The translations under genes and the position numbers were made by a program. A stretch of 64,000 bases of DNA. It comes from Streptomyces ochraceiscleroticus. GTDB lineage: Bacteria; Actinomycetota; Actinomycetes; Streptomycetales; Streptomycetaceae. Shown piece after piece: positions 51,899 through 59,572 of the stretch; positions within the stretch are counted from its first letter, which is position 1; every line of letters begins with the position of its first letter. The notes under the pieces are model-generated. The model had not been told where the DNA came from, ran no database searches, and saw only the letters and a list, made by a program, of their open reading frames with translations. The stretch lies in contig NZ_JOAX01000029.1 in NCBI RefSeq assembly GCF_000720485.1, positions 30,738-94,737 on the forward strand, read 5' to 3'.

Positions 51899-53518
51899 GT
51901 GGAGTACAACCTTGCCGACCTCTTCGAGTCGATCGTCGACGCGGTGCCGGACCGCGAGGCGCTGGTGTACGCCGATCACCCGGGCACCGGTGCCGAACGC
52001 CGCCTCACCTACGCGCAGTTCGACCGGGTGGCCAACCGCCTCGCCCACCACCTCGCGGACTCCGGCGTACGCCCCGGCGACCACGTCGGCCTGCACCTCT
52101 ACAACGGCGTCGAGTACCTCCAGACCCTGTACGCCTGCCTGAAGATCCGCGCCGTCCCCGTCAACGTCAACTACCGCTACGTGGAGGAGGAGCTGGTCTA
52201 CCTCTACCGGGACGCGGACCTGGTGGCGCTGGTCTTCGATGCGGAGTTCACCGGGCGGGTGGCCGCGGCCGCACCCGAAGCGCCGCGTCTGCGGCACCTC
52301 GTACGGGCCGGCACGCCGCCCCCGGGGGCCCGCGAGCCGGCCCTCTCCGTGGTGCCGTTCACGGACGCGGAGGCCGCCGGCTCACCCGGCCGCGGATTCG
52401 GCCCGCGCAGCGCCGACGACCGCGTCATCATCTACACCGGCGGCACCACCGGCATGCCCAAGGGCGTGGTCTGGCGCCATGAAGACCTGTTCTTCTCCGG
52501 GACCGGCGGCGGCGCCCCCACCGGCGAGCCGGTCTCCCGCCCCGAAGAGCTGGCCGAACGGGCCGCCGCGAGCGGCGAGGGCCTGGTCTTCTTCCCCACT
52601 CCCCCGCTCATGCACGGCACATCGACGCTCACCGCGCTCATCGGCTTCCACTTCGGTCAGAAAGTGGTCCTGCACCGAAAGTACGTGCCCGAAGAAGTAC
52701 TCCGGACGATCGAACGCGAACGGGTCACCAGCGTCTCCCTCGTAGGCGACGCGATGCTGCGCCCCCTGACGGACGCCCTCGCGGGCCCCCTCAAGGGCAC
52801 CGACTGCTCTTCGTTGTTCGCCGTCTCCAGCTCCGGCGCGATCCTCTCCGACACCGTACGCGCGCAGTTCACCGCCCTGGTCCCGCACGCGATGCTGCTG
52901 AACAACTTCGGCTCCTCGGAGTCCGGCTTCAACGGCACCGCGACCGACGACGCGGGCCCGGACACCGGCTTCCGGCTGCACGTGAACGGCCGTACAGCGG
53001 TGGTCGACCCGGTGACGCACGCCCCGGTGCCGCACGGCGAGCCCGGCCGCCTGGCGCAGCGCGGCCACGTACCGCTGGGCTACTACAACGACCCGGCGAA
53101 GACCGCCGAGACGTTCTTCGAGGCGGACGGCGAACGGTGGGTGCTGCTGGGCGACATGGCGACGGTCGACGAGAAGGGTGTCGTCACGGTCCTGGGGCGC
53201 GGCTCGCAGTGCATCAACTCCGGTGGCGAGAAGGTGTACCCGGAGGAGGTCGAGCAGGCGCTCAAGGCCCACCCGGACGTGTACGACGCGCTGGTCGCGG
53301 GCGTGCCGGACGACCGCTGGGGCAGCCGGGTGGCGGCCGTGGTGGAGCTGCGGCCGGGCGCGGGCCCGGTGGACCTGGCCGCCGTCCAGGCCCACTGCCG
53401 CACCCGGCTGGCCAGCTACAAGATCCCCCGCACGGTTGTGGTCACCGACCGCATCCAGCGCTCCCCCGGCGGCAAGGCGGACTACCGCTGGGCGAAGCGG
53501 GTGGCGGCGGGGGGCTGA
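51899..53518 (+). CDS. Acyl-CoA synthetase (FadD19-like)
   Basis: A 539-aa AMP-forming ligase that activates a carboxylic acid as its CoA thioester. GTG at 51899 follows AGGAGGAG. Motifs are the P-loop YTGGTTGMPKGVVWRHED, FGSSESGFNGT, GYYNDPAKTAETFF, GDMATVDEKG and GRGSQCINSGGEKVYPEEVE. The catalytic Lys is in PGGKADYRWAK near the C-terminus. The overall match is to mycobacterial FadD19/FadD17-type enzymes that act on branched steroid side chains. Its 3' end overlaps the convergent MFS gene by 37 bp. Confidence 0.9.
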   Translation: MEYNLADLFESIVDAVPDREALVYADHPGTGAERRLTYAQFDRVANRLAHHLADSGVRPGDHVGLHLYNGVEYLQTLYACLKIRAVPVNVNYRYVEEELVYLYRDADLVALVFDAEFTGRVAAAAPEAPRLRHLVRAGTPPPGAREPALSVVPFTDAEAAGSPGRGFGPRSADDRVIIYTGGTTGMPKGVVWRHEDLFFSGTGGGAPTGEPVSRPEELAERAAASGEGLVFFPTPPLMHGTSTLTALIGFHFGQKVVLHRKYVPEEVLRTIERERVTSVSLVGDAMLRPLTDALAGPLKGTDCSSLFAVSSSGAILSDTVRAQFTALVPHAMLLNNFGSSESGFNGTATDDAGPDTGFRLHVNGRTAVVDPVTHAPVPHGEPGRLAQRGHVPLGYYNDPAKTAETFFEADGERWVLLGDMATVDEKGVVTVLGRGSQCINSGGEKVYPEEVEQALKAHPDVYDALVAGVPDDRWGSRVAAVVELRPGAGPVDLAAVQAHCRTRLASYKIPRTVVVTDRIQRSPGGKADYRWAKRVAAGG

Positions 53519-54816
53519 CTCTCGAGGGGCGCGGTGGCCACCGGGCGCAGCCCGAAGGTCACCAGCCCGGCGGCCACCGCCAGGAAACCCGCGAGCACCG
53601 CGAATCCGGTGAGCTGCGTGCCCGTCACATCGGTCAGCCAGCCGACCAGGTACGGCCCGGCGAAGCCGCCCAGGTTGCCGAGGGCGTTGACCAGCCCCAT
53701 GGCCACCGCGACCACCTCGAACCGCAGCAGCTCGCCGGGGATGGCCCAGAACGGCCCGTACGGCGCGTACACCGCCACGGCCGTGACGCACAGCAGCACC
53801 ATCTGCGGGAACCCGCCGTCCACCACCTGGCCGAGCAGCAGCGCGGCGATGCCGGCCACGAGGGGCCCGGCGACCGCGGCACGCCGCCGCCCCGTACGGT
53901 CCGACCAGGCGGCGTTGCCGATCATCGCGGCGAGCGCGAGGGCGAACGGAATCGCCGTGAGCAGCCCGACCTCCGTCGACGAGCCCCCGTGCGTCAGCTC
54001 CTTGACGACCGACGGCAGCCAGAGACTGAACCCGTAGAAGCCGGTCATCCAGCAGAAGTACACCCCGATCAGCAGCAACACCTGCGGCTTCCGGACCGCC
54101 TTCAGATACGAACCGCCGCCCGCCGGCGCGGGCTTGGCGGCCTCGTCGGCGGCCAGCGCGCTCTCCAGATGGGCGGCCTCGGCCCGGGAGATCCAGCGGG
54201 CCTGCGCGGGCCGGTCGGCGACGGCGAACCACCACACCAGGGCCCACACCAGCGGCGGCACGCCCTGGAGGAAGAGCACCCACCGCCAGCTCGCGTGGTC
54301 GAGCATCAGACCGGACAGCGGAGCCATGATGATCGACGACAGCGGCAGACAGGCCATCCACAGCGCGTTGGCGCGGGCCCGCTCGCGCAGCGGGAACCAG
54401 GAGGCGAGCAGGATCAGTACGGCGGGCCACACGCCGCCCTCGAAGAAGCCGAGGGCGAAGCGCGCCGCGTAGAACTGCTCCTTGGTCTGCACGAAGGCGC
54501 AGACCATCGCCGCCAGTCCCCAGGCAACCATCAGGATCAGCACGGTCTTCCGTGCGCTCCAGCGCTGCGCCAGTACCGCCGCCGGGATCTGCAGGAAGAC
54601 GTACCCGAGGAAGAAGATGCCGCTGACCAGGCCCTTGTCGGCATTGGAGAGCCGGAGGTCGCCGTGCATGTACGGCAGTACGACGGAGACGTTGTTCCGG
54701 TCCAGGTAGGCCAGCATGTACATGAACGCGGCGACGGGGATCACGTACACCCAGCGCTTGGCGGGGACGTGCACCGGGGCCGTTGCCGGCCCGGGGGCTG
54801 GTGCCGGGGCCGTCAT
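53482..54816 (-). CDS. MFS transporter (anion:cation symporter family)
   Basis: A 444-aa inner-membrane transporter with 12 helices, of the ACS family that takes up small sugar acids and aromatic acids. Marks are AAFMYMLAYLDRNNVSVVLP at helix 1 and RFALGFFEGGVWPAVLILLA in helix 4, typical of ACS members such as ExuT/GudP/GarP. The ATG overlaps the stop of the PdxA2 gene by four bases, so it belongs to the acid-sugar operon and probably imports its substrate (threonate or erythronate type, inference). Confidence 0.9.
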   Translation of the reverse strand: MTAPAPAPGPATAPVHVPAKRWVYVIPVAAFMYMLAYLDRNNVSVVLPYMHGDLRLSNADKGLVSGIFFLGYVFLQIPAAVLAQRWSARKTVLILMVAWGLAAMVCAFVQTKEQFYAARFALGFFEGGVWPAVLILLASWFPLRERARANALWMACLPLSSIIMAPLSGLMLDHASWRWVLFLQGVPPLVWALVWWFAVADRPAQARWISRAEAAHLESALAADEAAKPAPAGGGSYLKAVRKPQVLLLIGVYFCWMTGFYGFSLWLPSVVKELTHGGSSTEVGLLTAIPFALALAAMIGNAAWSDRTGRRRAAVAGPLVAGIAALLLGQVVDGGFPQMVLLCVTAVAVYAPYGPFWAIPGELLRFEVVAVAMGLVNALGNLGGFAGPYLVGWLTDVTGTQLTGFAVLAGFLAVAAGLVTFGLRPVATAPLESQPPAATRFAQR

Positions 54817-55883
54817 GGGCGGGCCCCCGTCCCGTATGCGGCGCGGATCCGGTCGGTGAAGCGGCTGAAGTCCGCGGCGGCGCGGAAGGCGGCGGCCATG
54901 GTGCCGGGCGATGCCTTGCCGGTACCGGCGATGTCAAAGGCGGTGCCGTGATCGACGGAGGTGCGCAGGATCGGCAGCCCGACCGTCACGGATACCGTGC
55001 CGTCGAAGTCGACGGTCTTGGCGGGGATGTGCCCCTGGTCGTGAAAGTGCGACAGCACGCCGTCGTACCGCCCTGCCAGCCCCTGGTGGAAGACCGAGTC
55101 CGCGGGGATCGGCCCGTACACGCCGTGCCCCTCGGCGGCGGCCTTCTCCACGGCGGGCCGCAGCGCGGTGATCTCCTCGTCCCCGAAGTGTCCGCCCTCG
55201 CCGCCGTGCGGGTTGATCGCGGCGACGGCGAGCCGGGGCTCGTCGTGCCCGAAGACGCGCAGCGCGGTGAGAGCGTGCCGGATGCTGTCCGCGACCCGCT
55301 CCTCGGTGATCTGGTCCAGCGCCTTGCGGAGCGCGACGTGCCGGGTGGTGAAGAAGATCTTCAGCCCGCGCACCACGAACATGGTGTCGAAGTGGGCGGC
55401 TCCGGTCAGCTCGCCGAGCATCTCGGTATGCCCCAGGTGCTGCGAACCCGCCGCCCAGATGGCCTCCTTGTTGATCGGCGCGGTGACGATCCCGTCGACC
55501 TCGCCGTCCAGCGCCGCACGGGTCGCCGTCTCGATCGCCGCGACGGCCGACCGCCCGGCCTCGGCGCTGACCTCGCCCCACGCCAGGTCCCCGGTGACGA
55601 TCCCGAGGTCGAGCACGTCGATGCTCCCCGGCTCGAAGCGGGCCTCACCGGGCGCGCCGATCGCGTTGACCCGCACACCGTCCAGCCCGCAGACGGCGAG
55701 GGCACGCCGCAGTACGGCGGCGTCCCCGACGGCGATCCCGCGCCCCACGGCCGCGGTCTCCGGATCGGCGAGCGTACGGGCAACGATCTCCGGCCCGATA
55801 CCGGCGGGATCGCCGAGGGTGACGGCGAGTACGGGGAGGGAGGGGGAGGTGGCGGAGGTGGCGGAATTGGCAGATGCGCTCAT
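54813..55883 (-). CDS. PdxA2-type 4-phospho-acid-sugar dehydrogenase
   Basis: A 356-aa NAD-dependent, divalent-metal dehydrogenase of the PdxA family. Signatures are LAVTLGDPAGIGPEIVAR, APINKEAI, HLGHTEMLGEL (metal His), FFTTRHVALRKAL (metal His), INPHGGEGGHFGDEE and SHFHDQGHIPAK (metal His). Because it lies next to a DUF1537 kinase and not in a vitamin B6 context, it should be a PdxA2 enzyme, oxidising and decarboxylating 4-phospho-threonate or -erythronate to dihydroxyacetone phosphate. ATG at 55883 is chosen; the 19 residues possible upstream are unlikely. Confidence 0.88.
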   Translation of the reverse strand: MSASANSATSATSPSLPVLAVTLGDPAGIGPEIVARTLADPETAAVGRGIAVGDAAVLRRALAVCGLDGVRVNAIGAPGEARFEPGSIDVLDLGIVTGDLAWGEVSAEAGRSAVAAIETATRAALDGEVDGIVTAPINKEAIWAAGSQHLGHTEMLGELTGAAHFDTMFVVRGLKIFFTTRHVALRKALDQITEERVADSIRHALTALRVFGHDEPRLAVAAINPHGGEGGHFGDEEITALRPAVEKAAAEGHGVYGPIPADSVFHQGLAGRYDGVLSHFHDQGHIPAKTVDFDGTVSVTVGLPILRTSVDHGTAFDIAGTGKASPGTMAAAFRAAADFSRFTDRIRAAYGTGARP

Positions 55884-55984
55884 GAAGGTGACCTCACAGG
55901 TAGGGACGGATGCCTGGCGGATGCCTGACGGTGCCTGCAAGCGACTGGCGACGTACTGACGAACGACAGCGTGAACACGAAGAG

Positions 55985-57400
55985 TTACGGTGCGGCCGCT
56001 TCCGGGTATGCCCGGGATGGGGATCTACCGCCGTGCGCAATCGGGCGCAGCGTTCCGTTCGATTCCCTCCCCCCGCCCTCCCCCTCACCCCGTTCCCGCT
56101 CCCACCCCCGCAGCGCGTCGCGCATACAGGCCACGCGGAGGTGGTCCAGGCAGTCGCGGGCCGCGTCCGGGCCGCCGATCAGGCCGCCCTTCGTCGCGAA
56201 GTGCAGGCCGTCGTGCGGCCCGCCCACGAGGTGCCCGGCCACGGCGAGCGGCAGCACCTCGGCCTCGATGGCGAACCCCTCCGCGCCAAGCGCCGCGGTC
56301 ACGGCTGCCGCGACGTCGCCGCCCGACGCGTACAGCCCGCCCGGCCGCAGTTCGGTGACCGCGCGCCGGGCGGTCTCGGACAGGGCGTGGAGGATGCGTT
56401 CGGCAGCGCGCGCGTTCGGTACGGGGCGCGTGGGGCCGGTCGCGACCCGTACCCCGAGTACGGTCGCCCCTTCGTCGGCCGCGGTCCGCAACGCACGCAG
56501 TACCGCCTCGGGTTCGGGATCTTCGGGGTCGAGCTCGGTCCAGACGGCGCCCAGTTCCGACGCGGCGCGGTCGAGCTGCTCGCCGGTGCGCTCGGTGATG
56601 CTGCCGACCACGGCGAGGACGCGCGGCGGCTCGGCGCCCCGCGGCCGGATGCCGAGCGCGGCACTGTACGCGGCGCCGAACGGACCCGAGTCCAGTACGG
56701 CCCACCGCACCCCGTCCTCGGCGGCAACTCGAGCCGCGGCCGCGGCGATCGTGTGCAGATGGGCGTTCTCCGTGGCGTCGCCGATCACGATGTCGGCGGT
56801 GACCGCGCGCAGCGCCGCGACGACCTCCTCGATGCCCGCCTCCACGACGTCCAGCGGGAGTTCGGCCGTGGTCCGGCTCGTCTGCTCGCCGAGCAGCGCG
56901 GCCACGCGGGAGTGCCGTACCGGGTCGAAGGGGTCGCTGGCGACGGCGGTACGGGTGAGCGGTACGCCGTCGACGAGGTGCAGCCCGCCGACGGTGGTCC
57001 GGCCGGCGTCGGGGAAGGCGGGGACGGCGAGGACGCGGGTGGGGGCAGTTCGGGCCGTGGTGGGGGCTGGTTCCGGCCGCTCGTCGGCTGCCGCGGCCAG
57101 GGTGTCGAGTACCGCGTCCAGCTCCCGGCCCGGGTTGCCGCGCAGTGTGGTGTCCACCCGCTTGACGACGAGCGGGACCGGCCCGGCGGCCGCGACGACC
57201 GCCCGTACCGCGTCGTACGCGCGCCCCGCCGGCCAGTGCCGGGACCCGGTGTTGACGACCAGGACGTCGGCGCGGCCGGCGAAGCGGCGTACCTGCTCCA
57301 GCGTGCTGACGGTGACCGCGCGCAGCCCCAGCCTGGCGTACAGCGCGCCGGTGGCATTGCTTCCGGTGAGATCGTCTCCGACGACGAGGACCTGCGGCAC
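55985..57400 (-). CDS. Four-carbon acid-sugar kinase (DUF1537)
   Basis: A 471-aa kinase of the DUF1537 family (OtnK/DtnK type) that phosphorylates D-threonate, D-erythronate or similar acids at O4. The N-terminal substrate domain opens with QVLVVGDDLTGSNATG and contains VVKRVDTTLRGNPG. The C-terminal nucleotide domain has LYASGGDVAAAVTAALG. GTG at 57400 (VPQVLVVGDD) is chosen because GGGAGG precedes it and because the alternative ATG at 57430 falls inside a perfect inverted repeat. It is the first structural gene of the operon. The C-terminal 45 residues are Gly/Arg-rich and look disordered. Confidence 0.88.
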   Translation of the reverse strand: MPQVLVVGDDLTGSNATGALYARLGLRAVTVSTLEQVRRFAGRADVLVVNTGSRHWPAGRAYDAVRAVVAAAGPVPLVVKRVDTTLRGNPGRELDAVLDTLAAAADERPEPAPTTARTAPTRVLAVPAFPDAGRTTVGGLHLVDGVPLTRTAVASDPFDPVRHSRVAALLGEQTSRTTAELPLDVVEAGIEEVVAALRAVTADIVIGDATENAHLHTIAAAAARVAAEDGVRWAVLDSGPFGAAYSAALGIRPRGAEPPRVLAVVGSITERTGEQLDRAASELGAVWTELDPEDPEPEAVLRALRTAADEGATVLGVRVATGPTRPVPNARAAERILHALSETARRAVTELRPGGLYASGGDVAAAVTAALGAEGFAIEAEVLPLAVAGHLVGGPHDGLHFATKGGLIGGPDAARDCLDHLRVACMRDALRGWERERGEGEGGGRESNGTLRPIAHGGRSPSRAYPEAAAP

Positions 57401-57423
57401 GGCGCCTCCCGAAACGAGCGAAT

Positions 57424-57443
57424 CGCGCATCCCAAGATGCGCG
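57424..57443. promoter_or_regulatory. Inverted repeat before the kinase gene
   Basis: CGCGCATC and GATGCGCG are perfect 8-bp arms with a 4-bp loop, 24 bp before the preferred GTG start. It is a candidate DeoR-type operator or leader hairpin. Confidence 0.5.
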
Positions 57444-57482
57444 TTTGCGTCACTTCAGCCTTGGCCACCGGACGCGGGCGCG

Positions 57483-58286
57483 TCAATACGTGTGCACCGC
57501 CGAGACGTTCCACCGCTGCTCTTCGTATGCCGCGAGCGCCGCGGCGCCGGCCGTGGTCATCAGTCCGGTACCGGGAGGCATCGCCGCCCAGTAGGGGAAG
57601 GCGGGTCCCAGGAGACCGGCGTCCTCGCCCCCCGAAGGCGCGCTGCCGAGCTTGGAGTGGTCGGCGAGGACCCAGGAGGCCCGCGCGCACTCCGCCATCG
57701 CCTCCTTCAGCGCGGCCTGTTCGTGGTCGGGGCAGTTGATGCCGCGCCGCGCGTCCAGCCCGTCGACGCCGAGGAAGACCAGATCCGGCGTGATGCCGCG
57801 CAGCTCGCGCAGCGTACGGGCGCCCAGCAGCGCCTCGTTGGGCCGGCGCAGCCGCCCGCCGAGGACGACCAGCTCCACGTCCGCGTCGGCCAGTTCGAGC
57901 AGCGTGGAGAGCCCGTTCGTGACCAGCGTGACGTCGGTGCGGTCGCGCAGCTCGTGCGCGACCCCCGCGACGGTCGTCCCCGCGTCCAGCAGCACGACGT
58001 CGCCCGGCCGCACCAGCTCCGCCGCCGCCCGCGCGATCGCGGCCTTCTCGGCGCGCTGCACGCCTTCCTTGTCGCGCCAGGACCGCTCCGGGAGGCGGTG
58101 GTCGACGGCCCCGCCGTACGTACGCGTGATGCGCCCCCGGTCCGCGAGGCTGGCCAGATCCCGCCGTACGGTCGACAACGAGACGCCGAACTCGGCCGCC
58201 AGCCGGTGCACGCTGACGTCGCCCTCCCCCAGCAGCTCGACCATCCGTCGCCGCCGCTCCCGCGTCCCCGCCCGCTCCCCGTTCAT
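57483..58286 (-). CDS. DeoR-family regulator of the acid-sugar operon
   Basis: A 267-aa repressor. The N-terminal winged helix-turn-helix includes SVHRLAAEFGVSLSTVRRDL and GRITRTYGGAV (about residues 10-65). The C-terminal DeoRC sugar-phosphate sensor has LLDAGTTVAGVA, VTNGLSTLLEL and VFLGVDGLDARRG. ATG at 58286 follows ACGGAGGG. It lies 82 bp upstream of the kinase gene on the same strand and probably responds to a phosphorylated four-carbon intermediate. Confidence 0.9.
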   Translation of the reverse strand: MNGERAGTRERRRRMVELLGEGDVSVHRLAAEFGVSLSTVRRDLASLADRGRITRTYGGAVDHRLPERSWRDKEGVQRAEKAAIARAAAELVRPGDVVLLDAGTTVAGVAHELRDRTDVTLVTNGLSTLLELADADVELVVLGGRLRRPNEALLGARTLRELRGITPDLVFLGVDGLDARRGINCPDHEQAALKEAMAECARASWVLADHSKLGSAPSGGEDAGLLGPAFPYWAAMPPGTGLMTTAGAAALAAYEEQRWNVSAVHTY

Positions 58287-58332
58287 CAACTGCCCTCCGT
58301 AGCCGTCACCTTGCGGTCCGCCGCCCGGTGAC

Positions 58333-58373
58333 CTCGACTCCGTCTCAAAGTTGCGCACATCGCGCAAGTCGAG
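58333..58373. promoter_or_regulatory. Nested inverted repeats upstream of the DeoR gene
   Basis: The outer arms CTCGACT (58333-58339) and AGTCGAG (58367-58373) enclose the inner repeat TTGCGC-ACATC-GCGCAA (58351-58367). It lies 47-87 bp upstream of the DeoR start, where an autoregulatory operator would be expected. Confidence 0.5.
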
Positions 58374-58421
58374 ACTAGCAAGGCGGCATGACGCCCGACA
58401 CCGCTCGGTTCAGATTCTGAT

Positions 58422-58491
58422 TGACATCGATATGTCATTCCCTCACAGAGACCTGACATGGGAATCCTTGACCCCCTGCCGTGACCGGCAG
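58422..58491. promoter_or_regulatory. Palindromes upstream of the LLM oxidoreductase gene
   Basis: TGACAT-CGAT-ATGTCA (58422-58437) and CTGCCG-TGAC-CGGCAG (58476-58491) lie in the leader of the flavin gene. TTGACA at 58421 overlaps the first palindrome and is a consensus -35, but its -10 is unclear. It is a candidate regulator site. Confidence 0.4.
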
Positions 58492-58547
58492 AAGCTATTT
58501 CACGTGCTGTCCATGCGCGCCGTGTTCCACGGAAGGTGACAACAATA

Positions 58548-59501
58548 ATGAGGATCGGGCTCCTCTTTGATCTGCGTAATCCGGCGCAATGGCATCGGCC
58601 GTGGGCCGACCACTATGCGCGTACGCTGGAATTCTGCGAGGAAGCCGATCGACGCGGCATCGGGGGCCTGTGGTTCACCGAGCACCATCGCTTCGAGGAC
58701 GGTTATTTGCCGCAGCCACTCACCTTCGCGGCGGCCGCCGCGGCGCGCACGAAGCATGCGCGCATCGGCACCTCGGTGGTCGTACCGGCGCTGCGGGCGC
58801 CCGCTCATCTGGCCGAGGAAGCAGCACTGGTCGATCTGATCAGCGGTGGCCGGCTGGAACTCGGCATCGGCGCCGGATACCGAGTGCCGGAATTCCAGCT
58901 TTTCCATCTCCCGCACCAGCGCCGGACCACGCGCGCCGGGGAAGCCGTGGCAGAAGTACGCCGGCTGTGGAGCGAGAAAGTCGTGACCCCGCTGCCACTT
59001 CAGGATCCCGTACCGATATGGGGCGGGTTCTACGGTCCACGCGGCGCGCGGATGGCAGGCAGGCTCGGCATGGGATACCTGCATATATCCCGCACCATGT
59101 TCGAGCACTACCTGACCGGACTCGGCGAAGCCGGACACGATGTGAGCACAGCGCGGGTCGGCGACCTCGTGCCCATGGTGCTGGCGGACGATCCCGAAGC
59201 CGCCTGGGTGCGGATCGCACCACACCTGGCCCATCAGAAAAATACCTATCGGCAGGGCTGGTCGGAGGGCAGCGGCCGGCCGAAGCTGCCGTGGCTGGAG
59301 CCGGACCCCGCCTCCGGCGAGCTGCGCGAGCTGCTCGATGTCCTTACTCCGGACCAGGCCGCACAGCGGATCAGGGCGATGACGCGGGGGCTGCCCGTGG
59401 AGCACCTCATCTTCTGGGCGAGCATCGCCGGGATGCCCGACGACCTGATGCTCCGCCACATGGAACTCCTCATCGAAGAACTCGCCCCACTGCTCTCCTG
59501 A
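58548..59501 (+). CDS. LLM-class flavin-dependent oxidoreductase
   Basis: A 317-aa luciferase-like monooxygenase (TIM barrel, FMN or F420). Family marks are GGLWFTEHHRFEDGYLPQPL, RIGTSVVVPALRAP, LVDLISGGRLELGIGAGY and WGGFYGPRGARMAGRLGMGY. ATG at 58548 follows GGAAGG; a GTG at 58536 is in frame but less likely. It is 71 bp upstream of a questin-oxidase-like gene, and the two probably form one unit. Whether it uses F420 or FMN cannot be decided by eye. Confidence 0.88.
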   Translation: MRIGLLFDLRNPAQWHRPWADHYARTLEFCEEADRRGIGGLWFTEHHRFEDGYLPQPLTFAAAAAARTKHARIGTSVVVPALRAPAHLAEEAALVDLISGGRLELGIGAGYRVPEFQLFHLPHQRRTTRAGEAVAEVRRLWSEKVVTPLPLQDPVPIWGGFYGPRGARMAGRLGMGYLHISRTMFEHYLTGLGEAGHDVSTARVGDLVPMVLADDPEAAWVRIAPHLAHQKNTYRQGWSEGSGRPKLPWLEPDPASGELRELLDVLTPDQAAQRIRAMTRGLPVEHLIFWASIAGMPDDLMLRHMELLIEELAPLLS

Positions 59502-59572
59502 CAAGCCGTCCACGTCACCGACATGCCGTGGATGCCACCGATATCCGAGAAAGCCGGAAGAGGAGATTCCCC

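Noticed and set aside
58405..58420. GGTTCAGATTC, resembling a tRNA T-loop
   Set aside because: No acceptor stem, D-arm or anticodon arm can be drawn around it; no tRNA was found anywhere in the window.
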